DNA of 28,010 nt, from NCBI GenBank assembly GCA_964400655.1, contig CAYNVN010000001.1:1-28010 (forward strand). Reading direction: 5' to 3'. Every line of letters begins with the position of its first letter. Within the stretch, counting starts at the first letter, position 1. Positions 8,129 to 17,042 of the stretch are shown here, one piece after another. A model generated the notes under the pieces. That model was not told where the DNA came from and searched no databases. It saw nothing but the letters and a program-made list of their open reading frames with translations. The DNA is from B16-G9 sp964400655 (GTDB lineage Bacteria; Bacteroidota; Bacteroidia; Bacteroidales; F082). Made by a program: the position numbers and the translations under genes.

Positions 8129-9250
8129 ATGAAAATAGTTGCCGACGATAAAATACCTTATTTAAAAGGAGTTCTCGAATCGTGTGCAACTGTTGAGTAT
8201 TATCCCGGAAAAGAGATTACATCAGCAATTGTAAAAGATGCCGATGCCCTTATTGTACGAACCCGTACAAAATGCAATGCCGACTTACTGGAAGGGAGCA
8301 AAGTTAAATTTATTGCCACGGCCACCATTGGTTTCGACCATATTGACACTGCCTACTGTGCATCCAAAGGAATTGCCTGGGCCAATGCTCCGGGATGCAA
8401 CTCCGGTTCGGTTATGCAATACATTGCTTCGACGTTGGCATTCCTCTCGGAAAGATACCGGTTTAATTATTCTGATAAAACCCTCGGAATAATTGGCGCG
8501 GGCAATGTGGGCTCAAAGGTTGCCCGGTATGCAAAACTGGCGGGATTGAATGTTTTATTGAACGACCCTCCGCGCAAACGTGCAGAAAAAGACAAAAACA
8601 AATTTGTATCCTTACGCGAAATTCAGGAAAAAGCCGACATTATAACATTTCATGTGCCTTTAAACAAAAAGGGGGAAGACAAAACTTATCATCTGGCCGA
8701 CGAGACTTTTTTTAAACACCTCCGCCCAAACTGCATCCTTATTAACAGTTCAAGAGGCGAAGTGGTTTCAACAACAGCTCTTAAACAGGCCTTGAAAGAG
8801 AATAAAATAAAAGCCGCCGTATTAGATGTTTGGGAAAACGAACCGTTTATCGACAAAGAACTGTTAAAAATGACGGTTGCGGGCACTCCGCATATTGCAG
8901 GTTATTCCGTTGAAGGCAAAGCCACGGGAACGGTAATGAGCGTACAGGCTGTAAGCCGCTTTTTTAATTTGGGAATTACGTTTAATTTGAACGACATCAT
9001 CCCTCCGCCCGATAATCGTATTGAGATTGATTGTAAAGAAAAAAATAGTCAAAGCATAATTAACGAAGCGGTTCTTAAAACCTGTGATATAACAATCGAC
9101 AGTGATTTATTGAAAAAATTTCCTGCCGCTTTTGAATTTCAGCGGGAAAATTATCGGGAAAGGCATGAGTTCGGTGCATATAAAATTAACTTATATAACA
9201 ACCCGCATAATATTGCCCGGCTGCTTAGCCAAACAGGATTTAAAATATAA
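8129..9250 (+). CDS. pdxB: Erythronate-4-phosphate dehydrogenase PdxB
   Basis: NAD-dependent oxidation of 4-phospho-D-erythronate in the deoxyxylulose-5-phosphate-dependent route to pyridoxal phosphate, in the cytoplasm. The product is 373 aa, the usual size. It has the D-2-hydroxyacid dehydrogenase fold: substrate-domain motif NAPGCNSGSVMQY (86-98), Rossmann GIIGAGNVGS (120-129), and catalytic Arg209 (INSSRGE), Glu238 (WENEP) and His255 (PHIAGYS). The NAPGCN and HIAGYS motifs separate PdxB from SerA and other family members. The C-terminal dimerisation extension (about 290-373) is present. It stands alone, convergent with the downstream serine hydrolase gene. Confidence 0.95.
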   Translation: MKIVADDKIPYLKGVLESCATVEYYPGKEITSAIVKDADALIVRTRTKCNADLLEGSKVKFIATATIGFDHIDTAYCASKGIAWANAPGCNSGSVMQYIASTLAFLSERYRFNYSDKTLGIIGAGNVGSKVARYAKLAGLNVLLNDPPRKRAEKDKNKFVSLREIQEKADIITFHVPLNKKGEDKTYHLADETFFKHLRPNCILINSSRGEVVSTTALKQALKENKIKAAVLDVWENEPFIDKELLKMTVAGTPHIAGYSVEGKATGTVMSVQAVSRFFNLGITFNLNDIIPPPDNRIEIDCKEKNSQSIINEAVLKTCDITIDSDLLKKFPAAFEFQRENYRERHEFGAYKINLYNNPHNIARLLSQTGFKI

Positions 9251-9275
9251 ACTTAATACCCTAAGGGAGTCTGTT

Positions 9276-10493
9276 TTAATGCCTCATGCCAATATCGCAC
9301 GACCTGCCAATGGGGAGTGTATCGGCTTTAATAATATTCCAAAAATTGGCCGAACCGGGCCCTCTGTCTTTATTGGTTAACACCACCAGCATTTTTTGAT
9401 GCCGCATGTCACGAATATAAAAAGTACGAAATCCCTTCCACCATCCAAAATGATAAGCCACACTGTCCATAGACGATTTTAATCGCCAGCCGAACCCGTA
9501 ATTATCTTTTCTACGCCAGTATTTAGGACTGCCCTTTTTAAAAGCCTCTCTTAAAACCGTATCCGGTACCAGCGTAAAATTATCAAGCGCACGATCGTAT
9601 TTATAAAGGTCTTCAACCGATGTATAAACATTTTTATCGCCCAGCACCCCGTTCAGATAATCATTTTCCATTCTGCGCCAGCGCCATCCTCGATGATAAT
9701 AGCCGGGTACCCCTTTTTCAACATATAACGGAACCGACGAATCGCCGCGCATGTTATAAACAAACGAGTCATTCATCCCCAGGGGTTTAAAAATTTTCTC
9801 CTCCACAAACTCGTCAAAATGTTTACCTGTAACGGCTTCCACCACATTGGCCAGCAAAGCATAATTGGTATTACAATAATGAAACCCGTGATTGGGTTTA
9901 AAATAAACATCGGGTTTATACTCAACAAACAGTTCCATCATATCGTTATTATCCATGGGGATACGTTTGTTTTTCCAATGGTCCAGGGCAAGGCTCATAT
10001 ATCGCGGGAGTCCCGAACGGTGGGTCATCAGCAAACGGCAGGTAACGTTTTCGTAGGGAAACTCAGGCAGATAGGTACGAATATCTTCATCGTAATCAAT
10101 TTTCCCTTCGGTTTTTAAAATCATAACGGCCATGGCACTGAACATCTTTGAAACCGATGCCAGTTGAAAAGCACTGTGGGTTGTTAACGAGTCGCGACGA
10201 TACCGCACATTAGCATAGCCGTACGCTTTTTTAAAAATCACACGGCCCTTTTCGGCATAAAGCACCGCACCGTTAAACCCTGTAAGTTTTTTTAACCTGA
10301 GAAATTTTCTATCCAGTTCCAGAGCCTTTTTCGCAACTACGGCACTGTCAAAATCAGCAAAAAGTGCGGTGTTAATCTCCGGCAGCTCTACATATAAATC
10401 TTTTTCGGCAGGCTGATTGCTATCACATCCGTTTGTCAACACCATCCCCCACAACAGCACCAGCCATATTATTCCTCTGCTCAATATTTTCAT
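9276..10493 (-). CDS. Serine hydrolase lipoprotein, class C beta-lactamase family
   Basis: Penicillin-binding-protein-like or beta-lactamase-like serine hydrolase, probably anchored at the envelope; the substrate is unknown. From ATG at 10493 the product is 405 aa. A hydrophobic signal ends at NGC (Cys 23), a plausible relaxed lipoprotein site. The catalytic motifs are SVSK (Ser113, Lys116), YCN (206-208) and HFG (348-350, in place of KTG). The frame runs 30 codons further upstream to 10583, but that part is charged and lacks a signal peptide. A two-element promoter at 10500-10529 would start transcription at about this ATG. A true antibiotic-inactivating enzyme is unlikely; esterase or D-aminopeptidase activity is more plausible (inference). 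Confidence 0.88.
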   Translation of the reverse strand: MKILSRGIIWLVLLWGMVLTNGCDSNQPAEKDLYVELPEINTALFADFDSAVVAKKALELDRKFLRLKKLTGFNGAVLYAEKGRVIFKKAYGYANVRYRRDSLTTHSAFQLASVSKMFSAMAVMILKTEGKIDYDEDIRTYLPEFPYENVTCRLLMTHRSGLPRYMSLALDHWKNKRIPMDNNDMMELFVEYKPDVYFKPNHGFHYCNTNYALLANVVEAVTGKHFDEFVEEKIFKPLGMNDSFVYNMRGDSSVPLYVEKGVPGYYHRGWRWRRMENDYLNGVLGDKNVYTSVEDLYKYDRALDNFTLVPDTVLREAFKKGSPKYWRRKDNYGFGWRLKSSMDSVAYHFGWWKGFRTFYIRDMRHQKMLVVLTNKDRGPGSANFWNIIKADTLPIGRSCDIGMRH

Positions 10494-10499
10494 CGGGCG

Positions 10500-10529
10500 C
10501 AAAGATAAGCGGAAATCGGCATGTTGCAA
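10500..10529 (-). promoter_or_regulatory. Promoter of the serine hydrolase gene
   Basis: On the minus strand TTG (10529-10527) is followed, after 19 bp, by TATCTTTG (10507-10500). Both elements fit the Bacteroidota consensus. The -7 box ends 6 nt before the ATG at 10493, so the start of transcription should lie at or within a few bases of the start codon. This decides the start and predicts a leaderless transcript. Confidence 0.75.
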
Positions 10530-10601
10530 CCGATTTTTTATCTTCTTTGAACAACGGAAAAGCAGTTCACACCTTATTATCAACTTTTATAATCCCTTAA
10601 A

Positions 10602-12899
10602 CTATTTTGAAAAAACAACCTTCTTTGAAGCAAAATATTTACCGTTTTTGGTCACCGAAACAACAAATATTCCCGGCGATGAAGATTTTAAGCGTATGGT
10701 TGTTTTTTTACCCGAAAAGATAAAATCCTCAACAATACGTCCGCTGCTGTCAACAATGTTAATATTGTAATTTGCTTTATCTTTAAAAGAGAAGTTCAGT
10801 TTTCCGCGTACCGGATTGGGATATATCTTAAAATCGTTAACCTGCTTTTGCATTATGCCCAAATGATCGCGCTGAAGTGCTGCCAGCACATATTCACCCG
10901 GACGGATATCCTCAACATAAATATAGCCGATGGTCGGACCTCCAAAAATATACTGCGGAACATAATGCCATTCATCAGCGGCATTTGAACGGTATAAAAT
11001 CATTATCGAATCATTATCCGTTAAGTGCATGTCGCCGTCAAGATAGTTGCTGTTACTGTAATAAAACTGCCCCCTCGACCTGGTTCCTTCCGGAACAAAG
11101 CCCTCCACCAGCCAGTAACGACCGGGAGAAATACGCAACCCCTTTATCGGATATTTTAAGGTGTCGGGAGCCACCTGATTATGAGTTACCCTAACAAAAG
11201 CACTGTCATTCAACTCATCAACAAAAAGCTGAAAATAGGTATCGGGAAAGGAGTAATTTTCAGGTGCCTTAAAAACATGAATCGCATCAACGGTTGCATC
11301 GGCGGTTTTTTCAAAAGGATCAACCATCACCGCAAGCGGCTTAAAACCAATGGTTTTTACCGAATGCCCCAGCTTTCCCGAAAAATGAACGGTATCGGTT
11401 ACCACGGAAAAATCATCTTTTAAAAAGCCTATTTCAAGAATGTTGTTATCAGCCAGATAATCGGCAGCCCTGTAACGCTGGTGCAGATAGATATCCACCC
11501 TGAAGTTATCTCCGGTTGCGGTTGTTCGTGACGAATCGATTGAAAAATGAGGTGTTCCGGGTGTAAAAACCCAGGCATCGAAAAAGGGTTTCATATCAAT
11601 ACCGGTATAATCCGTTAAAAAGTTTTGCAAATCGCGCGAGCCTGCCGACCGGTAAGCATACTGCTGCAAATAGGCGGTCATGGCTTTTGAAAACAGCGAA
11701 TCGCCAAGATAATTTCTCAATGTATAAACCACCACGGCACCCTTGTCGTACGAAGTACTTCCGTAAGTATATTCCTGCGGCACGCCGGCCAGCGCCCAGT
11801 ATCCGTGATCGGTTACATGCGTACTTTTTAAAACCTTAACATTCCGTTGGTGCATCTGCTCCAGAAACAAATTATGCTCACCAAGCCCTTCCAAATAATA
11901 CATTTCACAAAAGGATGCCCACCCTTCGTTAAGCCACATCTCCTCTGCCCTGCTGCAGGTAACTTTATCGCCAAACCACATATGCGACAACTCGTGACTG
12001 TACAACGACTCGTAATTTGTGTTTCCGTTTATGGCAAAATTCGGATAGGAAATGTTGCCAACATGTTCCATTGCCCCAATGGAAGTGCCCGTATAACCCA
12101 CTCTGCCAAAAGGATAAGGGCCGAATTTGGTTTCATAAAAACGGAGTATGTTTTTTAAATTAACAAACGACCCCTTTACTTTGGACGAATCGGCAGGATG
12201 GACAAAAAAGGTAATGGGAACCGTATCTTCCACCCCGATGTATTCATCCTGAACCAACGCATATTCTCCCACTGCCACCGAAGCCAGATAGGTTGGAATT
12301 TCGTGGTTTAATTTCCAGTGCCATGTTGAACTTCCGTCGCCATCGTTGGTAACCGACTGCAAAACACCGCCGCAGGCCGCTTTTTTATCCGAATCTACGG
12401 TAATAAAAAAATCGTAAGTGGCCCGATCGGTAAAATCGTCAACACACGGAAACCATGTTTTGCCGAGGTTATGCGGAATGGAAACAAACCCCACCCCAAG
12501 GTTAAAAGCATAATCTCCGTTCCAGTGAAAACCGCCCCACGCTTCGTGAAAAGGTGTTCCGTGATACCAAATTTTAACAACCACCTCATCATTTTCGTTT
12601 AGGGGTTGCTGTAACAATACCCGTACTAATTCGTCTGATTGTTTAAAGGTACAGGAGCCGTTGTCCGTCCAAACCGAATCGACCGTTAAAGCTTTAAGCT
12701 CAAGCGAAAAAGCATTAAGGTTGTCGTGTTTTGAAACAACGGTTGCTTCGGTAAAACCCGCAAGGGTCTGTTCTTCGGTATTGATATCGGTTAAATGAAT
12801 AGCATAATGCGAAACATGAATGGTATCTCCGGTTGTTTGGGCACCAACTCCCGTGATAACCAGAAAACATGATAAAATAAAAGAAACAAAACGTTTCAT
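10602..12899 (-). CDS. M1 family zinc metallopeptidase with T9SS type A sorting domain
   Basis: Secreted aminopeptidase-like enzyme of 765 aa. A signal peptide spans residues 1-20 (cleavage near VGAQ). The M1 catalytic core has the exopeptidase motif as GAMEH (275-279, a variant of GAMEN) and a complete zinc site HELSH (302-306) followed by Glu325 in NEGWA, the expected spacing. The last 75 or so residues begin with IYPNPVRGKLNFSF and end KKVVFSK, a T9SS type A C-terminal domain, so the enzyme should leave the cell through the Gld/Por machinery encoded in the same window and be surface-attached or released. The ATG at 12899 fits the signal peptide. The next gene has its own promoter. Confidence 0.93.
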   Translation of the reverse strand: MKRFVSFILSCFLVITGVGAQTTGDTIHVSHYAIHLTDINTEEQTLAGFTEATVVSKHDNLNAFSLELKALTVDSVWTDNGSCTFKQSDELVRVLLQQPLNENDEVVVKIWYHGTPFHEAWGGFHWNGDYAFNLGVGFVSIPHNLGKTWFPCVDDFTDRATYDFFITVDSDKKAACGGVLQSVTNDGDGSSTWHWKLNHEIPTYLASVAVGEYALVQDEYIGVEDTVPITFFVHPADSSKVKGSFVNLKNILRFYETKFGPYPFGRVGYTGTSIGAMEHVGNISYPNFAINGNTNYESLYSHELSHMWFGDKVTCSRAEEMWLNEGWASFCEMYYLEGLGEHNLFLEQMHQRNVKVLKSTHVTDHGYWALAGVPQEYTYGSTSYDKGAVVVYTLRNYLGDSLFSKAMTAYLQQYAYRSAGSRDLQNFLTDYTGIDMKPFFDAWVFTPGTPHFSIDSSRTTATGDNFRVDIYLHQRYRAADYLADNNILEIGFLKDDFSVVTDTVHFSGKLGHSVKTIGFKPLAVMVDPFEKTADATVDAIHVFKAPENYSFPDTYFQLFVDELNDSAFVRVTHNQVAPDTLKYPIKGLRISPGRYWLVEGFVPEGTRSRGQFYYSNSNYLDGDMHLTDNDSIMILYRSNAADEWHYVPQYIFGGPTIGYIYVEDIRPGEYVLAALQRDHLGIMQKQVNDFKIYPNPVRGKLNFSFKDKANYNINIVDSSGRIVEDFIFSGKKTTIRLKSSSPGIFVVSVTKNGKYFASKKVVFSK

Positions 12900-13065
12900 G
12901 GTTTTAATGTTAATTTAAGTCGGAAGTAAAAGTATGAAAACACAGGAAATATACACGATTTTTAATCGTTATAGTTTTAACAATAATTAGTAATAAGATA
13001 TTTAACGGCAAGTAAGAAATATATAATTTTATAACTCTTTAAAATTAAAGAAAAAAATAACCGAA

Positions 13066-14454
13066 ATGAACAAGTATTTACCCGTAACGGCTATCATTTT
13101 ACTAACCCTGTTTTTTATTAAAGATATGTCAGCGCAAAAAAAGTGGTCGCTGGAAGACTGCATTAATTACGCATTCGACAACAATATTCAGATTAGGCAG
13201 AGCGGGTTAAATGTTGAATCGGCCAACTGGGATTACAAACAAAAAAAGCTAAACCTGATTCCGTCGTTAAATGCCGGTGCCGATTACAATTTTGGCTGGG
13301 GACGTTCGATCGACATGGCAACTTACCGCTATACCAACAACAACACACAACAAAGCTATTTTAATCTCAGCTCCAAACTTACTCTGTTTAACGGGCTTCA
13401 GCAGTTGAACTCCATTCGGCAAAAAGAGTTTGATTACCTTGCCAGAAAATACGATTACGAAAAGATGAGAAACGACATGTCGCTGAACATCGCTTTGGCC
13501 TACCTGAATATTTTGTTTAATACCGAACTGGTGAACAATGCCAGCCGTCAGGTGGAAATTACCCGGCAGCAAATTGACCGAACAAAAAAACAGGTTGAAG
13601 CGGGTACCGTTGCCCGCGGCAACCTGCTGGATATTGAAGCCCAGGGTGCTACCGAAGAAGCCGCTTTAGTTGCGAACAAAAACAAACTCAATCTTGCCTA
13701 TTTAGACCTGATGCAGCTTCTCGACATAAAAGCAACCGACACGTTCGACATTGAGAAACCTCCGCTTGAGGTAAATCCCGATGCCGTCAATATGATTCCT
13801 CCCGAGATGATATACAACAAAGCTGTTGGCATTATGCCGGAGATAAAAAGTGCCGAATACAGATTAAACAGTGCCGAAAAAACCATCTCTATCTCCAAAG
13901 GGGCACGATGGCCCATTCTTTCCATGAACGGCACTTACGGCACCAACTATTCCGACCAGATACCTTTAAGCTACGACCCCTCCAGCCCCGATTTCTTAAA
14001 AAAGAAACCTTTCGACCAGCAATGGATTGACAACCGGAACATTACCATGGGATTCAGGCTTTCGATTCCCATCTTTAACGGTTATCAATCCTCCACACGC
14101 GTTAAGCAGTCGAAAATTAACTACGAAAATGCCAACCTCAACCTCGAACTGGAAAAAAACAAACTGAGAAAAAATATCGAACAGGCTTATGCCGATGCCA
14201 TGGGAGCCTATCAAACCTATCTGGCAAGAAAAAAATCGCTGGAAGCATTACGGGAATCGTTTAAATATTCGCAGGAAAAATTCAATGTGGGCATGCTAAA
14301 CGCCACCGATTACAACCTTGCTAAAATTAAACTTTCAAACGCCGAATCCGATCTCGTTTCGGCAAAATACGATTACATTTTTAAAACACGCATACTTGAT
14401 TTCTATCTCGGAAAACCCATTACGCTAAAAAATGTAACGGCAGGAAATAATTAA
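13066..14454 (+). CDS. TolC family outer-membrane efflux protein
   Basis: Outer-membrane channel/tunnel protein of a tripartite efflux or export system, 462 aa. A signal peptide covers residues 1-23 (MNKYLPVTAI to SAQ). The mature start KKWSLEDCINYAFDNNIQI is the typical TolC family entry helix. Two internal repeats are seen, each with long helices and a beta segment (roughly 60-110 and 265-345), with LFNGLQQL and IFNGYQSS at equivalent positions. It is 56 nt upstream of the adaptor gene, which it should pair with. The substrate cannot be read from the sequence. Confidence 0.93.
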   Translation: MNKYLPVTAIILLTLFFIKDMSAQKKWSLEDCINYAFDNNIQIRQSGLNVESANWDYKQKKLNLIPSLNAGADYNFGWGRSIDMATYRYTNNNTQQSYFNLSSKLTLFNGLQQLNSIRQKEFDYLARKYDYEKMRNDMSLNIALAYLNILFNTELVNNASRQVEITRQQIDRTKKQVEAGTVARGNLLDIEAQGATEEAALVANKNKLNLAYLDLMQLLDIKATDTFDIEKPPLEVNPDAVNMIPPEMIYNKAVGIMPEIKSAEYRLNSAEKTISISKGARWPILSMNGTYGTNYSDQIPLSYDPSSPDFLKKKPFDQQWIDNRNITMGFRLSIPIFNGYQSSTRVKQSKINYENANLNLELEKNKLRKNIEQAYADAMGAYQTYLARKKSLEALRESFKYSQEKFNVGMLNATDYNLAKIKLSNAESDLVSAKYDYIFKTRILDFYLGKPITLKNVTAGNN

Positions 14455-14510
14455 CCGGACTTTAAAAATATGTTTAACCGACATACTGAAAAACAAAACC
14501 CACAAAAACA

Positions 14511-15860
14511 ATGACCAAAAAAAAGAATAACAAAAAATGGCTTATCATCGGGCTTTCGGTAGTGGCAATTATTATTGTGATACTGGCCATTCAAAAGGGG
14601 AAAAACGAAAAAGCCGTAAAAGTTGCCGTTGAAAAGGTTGAACGGCGTACCATCATCGAAACCGTTTCGGCCAACGGAAAAATACAACCGGCAAAAGATG
14701 TTAAAATAAGCCCTTACATTTCGGGTGAGGTAATTGAGCTTACCGTAAAAGAAGGCGACTACGTGCACAAAGGCGAAATGCTTGCCAAAATCGACCCGCA
14801 AATTTACATCTCCAACTACGACAGGGCCAAAGCCGCTTTAAAATCGGCGCAAGCCAACGAAGCACAGGCCAACGCCCGTTATACGCAAGCCAAAGCACAG
14901 TTCAATAAAAACAAACTCGATTTTAAGCGAAGCAAACAGCTTTGGGAGAAAAAAGTAATTTCCGATGCCGATTTTGATGCCGCCAAATCGGCCTTTGAAG
15001 TAGGCAAAGCCGAAGTTAAAGCAGCCGAAGAGAGCTACAAAGCGGCACAATTTCAGGTAAACAGTGCCAGGGCCTCATTAAAAGAGGCACAGGAAAACCT
15101 TAACCGTACCAGCATTTGGGCACCCAACGACGGTACCGTATCACGGCTTAATGTTGAGGTGGGAGAACGGGTAACCGGTGCTTCACAATTTTCTTCGGGA
15201 ACCGAAATTATGCGCATTGCAAACCTCGATGTTATGGAGGTTAATGTGGAAGTAAACGAAACCGATATTGTAAGGGTTTCGTTACCCGATACCGCCCTGA
15301 TTGAAGTTGATGCTTACCTCGACCGCAAATTCAAAGGCGTTGTTACCGAAATCGCCACATCCGCCAACACAACCGGAACCAGTGCTGATCAGGTTACCAA
15401 TTTTGACGTTAAAATAAAGATGCTCAAATCATCGTACAACGACCTTATCAATAAAAACAGCACCATCTCATCGCCATTTCGCCCCGGCATGTCGGCAACC
15501 GTTGAAATACAAACCGAAACCGTTAATGATGTACTTTCGGTACCCATTCAGGCGGTAACCACAAGGGCCGATTCAACGGGCCGGATAAAAAGTGCCCGCG
15601 AAAAACGTGAAGAAAAGAAAACCAAAACCGAAACGGGCAAAACCCGCGAATATGTTTTTGTTGTTAAAGATGACAAAGCTGTTTTAACGGCAGTGAAAAC
15701 AGGTGTTCAGGATAATATGTACATTCAAATTACCGAAGGGCTGAAAGAGGGCGACAAGGTCATTACGGCTCCCTATCGTGCCGTTTCAAAAGAGCTTAAA
15801 AACGGTGATAATGTAACCATAGTAGATAAAAAAAGATTGTTTGTTAAAGAAGATAAATAG
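14511..15860 (+). CDS. MacA/HlyD-type periplasmic adaptor of an efflux pump
   Basis: Membrane-fusion protein linking an inner-membrane transporter to the TolC-like channel encoded just upstream, 449 aa. It has an N-terminal membrane anchor (about 10-27), a lipoyl/barrel-sandwich half (about 50-97, with GEVIELTVKEGDYVHKGEML), an alanine-rich coiled-coil hairpin (about 100-200), the second lipoyl half (about 203-240), then beta-barrel and membrane-proximal domains. A charged stretch of about 24 residues rich in Lys/Glu (357-380) interrupts the region before the last domain. The MacA type (ABC partner) is more likely than the RND type, from the anchor and coiled-coil pattern, but no MacB-like or RND gene follows; tsaB does, 2 nt later. 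Confidence 0.9.
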   Translation: MTKKKNNKKWLIIGLSVVAIIIVILAIQKGKNEKAVKVAVEKVERRTIIETVSANGKIQPAKDVKISPYISGEVIELTVKEGDYVHKGEMLAKIDPQIYISNYDRAKAALKSAQANEAQANARYTQAKAQFNKNKLDFKRSKQLWEKKVISDADFDAAKSAFEVGKAEVKAAEESYKAAQFQVNSARASLKEAQENLNRTSIWAPNDGTVSRLNVEVGERVTGASQFSSGTEIMRIANLDVMEVNVEVNETDIVRVSLPDTALIEVDAYLDRKFKGVVTEIATSANTTGTSADQVTNFDVKIKMLKSSYNDLINKNSTISSPFRPGMSATVEIQTETVNDVLSVPIQAVTTRADSTGRIKSAREKREEKKTKTETGKTREYVFVVKDDKAVLTAVKTGVQDNMYIQITEGLKEGDKVITAPYRAVSKELKNGDNVTIVDKKRLFVKEDK

Positions 15861-15862
15861 TT

Positions 15863-16576
15863 GTGGCAGTAATATTAAACATTGAAACAGCAACAAGGGT
15901 TTGTTCTGTTTCGCTTGCAGTTGACGGCGTGGTAAAAGCCATTAAAGAATCGAAAGTAAAAAACTCCCATGCCGAACAGGTTACTCTTTTTTCGGAACAG
16001 GTGGTTGAAAAAGCAGGATACCGGTTTTCCGATCTGGATGCCGTTGCCGTAAGCAAAGGCCCGGGCTCCTACACCGGACTGCGTATCGGTGTTTCCACGG
16101 CAAAAGGTTACTGCTTTGCTTTAAACAAACCCCTTATTGCCGTTGGCACACTCGATGCCATGGCCTGGGGGCTGGTTAATGCACTTCGTAACAAAAAACA
16201 GCTTTTGCATGCTTACTACTACTGCCCCATGATTGATGCCCGGCGAATGGAGGTTTACGATGCCGTTTACGATCATGAATTAAACAAAGTTAAACAGGTT
16301 AATGCCACCATCCTCGACAAAGATACCTATACCGCATTTTTTGCCGACAGAGCTGTTGTTTTTGGAGGCGACGGTGCCGAAAAGGCAAAAGAACTCTACT
16401 TCAACATTAAAGACAAAGCCTACTTTTTAGACGGTTTTGAACCCTCATCAATGCACATGGCCAAACTGGCAGAACAAAAATTTAACAACAAGCAGTTTGA
16501 GGATGTTGCCTATTTTGAACCCTATTATCTAAAGGAATTTGTTGCAGGTATTTCAAAGGTAAAGGGGTTGAGATAA
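15863..16576 (+). CDS. tsaB: tRNA N6-threonylcarbamoyladenosine biosynthesis protein TsaB
   Basis: Dimerisation partner of TsaD in the complex that adds threonylcarbamoyl to A37 of tRNAs reading ANN codons, in the cytoplasm. The product is 237 aa with the ASKHA fold start VILNIETATRVCSVSLA (3-19) and the diagnostic KGPGSYTGLRIG motif near residues 65-76. The start is GTG at 15863, only 2 nt after the adaptor stop; there is no in-frame ATG close by, and the first residues match the family start, so translation is probably coupled to the adaptor gene. Confidence 0.95.
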   Translation: MAVILNIETATRVCSVSLAVDGVVKAIKESKVKNSHAEQVTLFSEQVVEKAGYRFSDLDAVAVSKGPGSYTGLRIGVSTAKGYCFALNKPLIAVGTLDAMAWGLVNALRNKKQLLHAYYYCPMIDARRMEVYDAVYDHELNKVKQVNATILDKDTYTAFFADRAVVFGGDGAEKAKELYFNIKDKAYFLDGFEPSSMHMAKLAEQKFNNKQFEDVAYFEPYYLKEFVAGISKVKGLR

Positions 16577-16798
16577 TTTGTTACCGATGTGTTTATATTT
16601 TTAGTGTTATAATGCGATACGGCTGTTTAATATACCCGACACACGACAGAATATTCATAAAGGAAACTGCAGAAATTTGCATATAAAACTCAGGTTATAA
16701 CAACATTAATAAGTTTATAATCCGCAATACTCATTATAACCGAACCTTTTAAACACTACGTAACGGGGAGACATTACAACAGCCTTAGTTACAATGGT

Positions 16799-17029
16799 TT
16801 ATTTCTCCTGATTATCGCTGTTTATATGGTAAATCTTTTTACCTCCGTATGCTATACTTAAGCTGAGCAATATAAACAATCCCTGACCTACGGGAGCATT
16901 GCCCCCCGTTTGGTTACCGTTGGCACCGTGTCCGGCTCCCGACGGCGGAGGCGGAGGCTGGGTTTGTCCGTTAATTGCAAAAAACACAAAAACAAGGATA
17001 AACAAAGTTTTTAATAGATATGTTTTCAT
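16799..17029 (-). CDS. Small Gly/Pro-rich protein with C-terminal membrane tail (PID-CTERM-like)
   Basis: A 76-residue protein from ATG at 17029. Residues 1-22 form a signal peptide (MKTYLLKTLF to NGQTQ). A PPPPPSG run and a Gly/Asn-rich linker with GHGANGNQ follow. Then comes NAPVGQG, a hydrophobic segment (about 48-60) and the tail YGGKKIY. This layout resembles short Bacteroidota proteins with a PID-CTERM-type tail (APIDGG, hydrophobic stretch, AYGxKK), with PVG in place of PID. Assignment is from memory of the pattern, not a search. The frame extends upstream to 17083 but overlaps the stop of the T9SS cargo gene; ATG 17029 sits 13 nt after that stop, so both are likely on one transcript. 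Function unknown. Confidence 0.7.
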   Translation of the reverse strand: MKTYLLKTLFILVFVFFAINGQTQPPPPPSGAGHGANGNQTGGNAPVGQGLFILLSLSIAYGGKKIYHINSDNQEK

Positions 17030-17042
17030 TTTAGTAATAAGT

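Noticed and set aside
9276..10493. Antibiotic-resistance beta-lactamase
   Set aside because: The third motif is HFG rather than KTG and the general context is housekeeping; a non-lactamase serine hydrolase is more likely.
10602..12899. GAMEH in place of GAMEN as a sign of an inactive M1 peptidase
   Set aside because: The zinc site HELSH plus Glu325 is complete, and His at this place occurs in active M1 relatives.
16577..16798. Possible RNA gene or terminator in the 222-nt gap between tsaB and the small protein
   Set aside because: Only a weak inverted repeat (GGTTATAA 16693-16700 with TTATAACC 16734-16741) is seen, with no T-run and no recognised RNA family.
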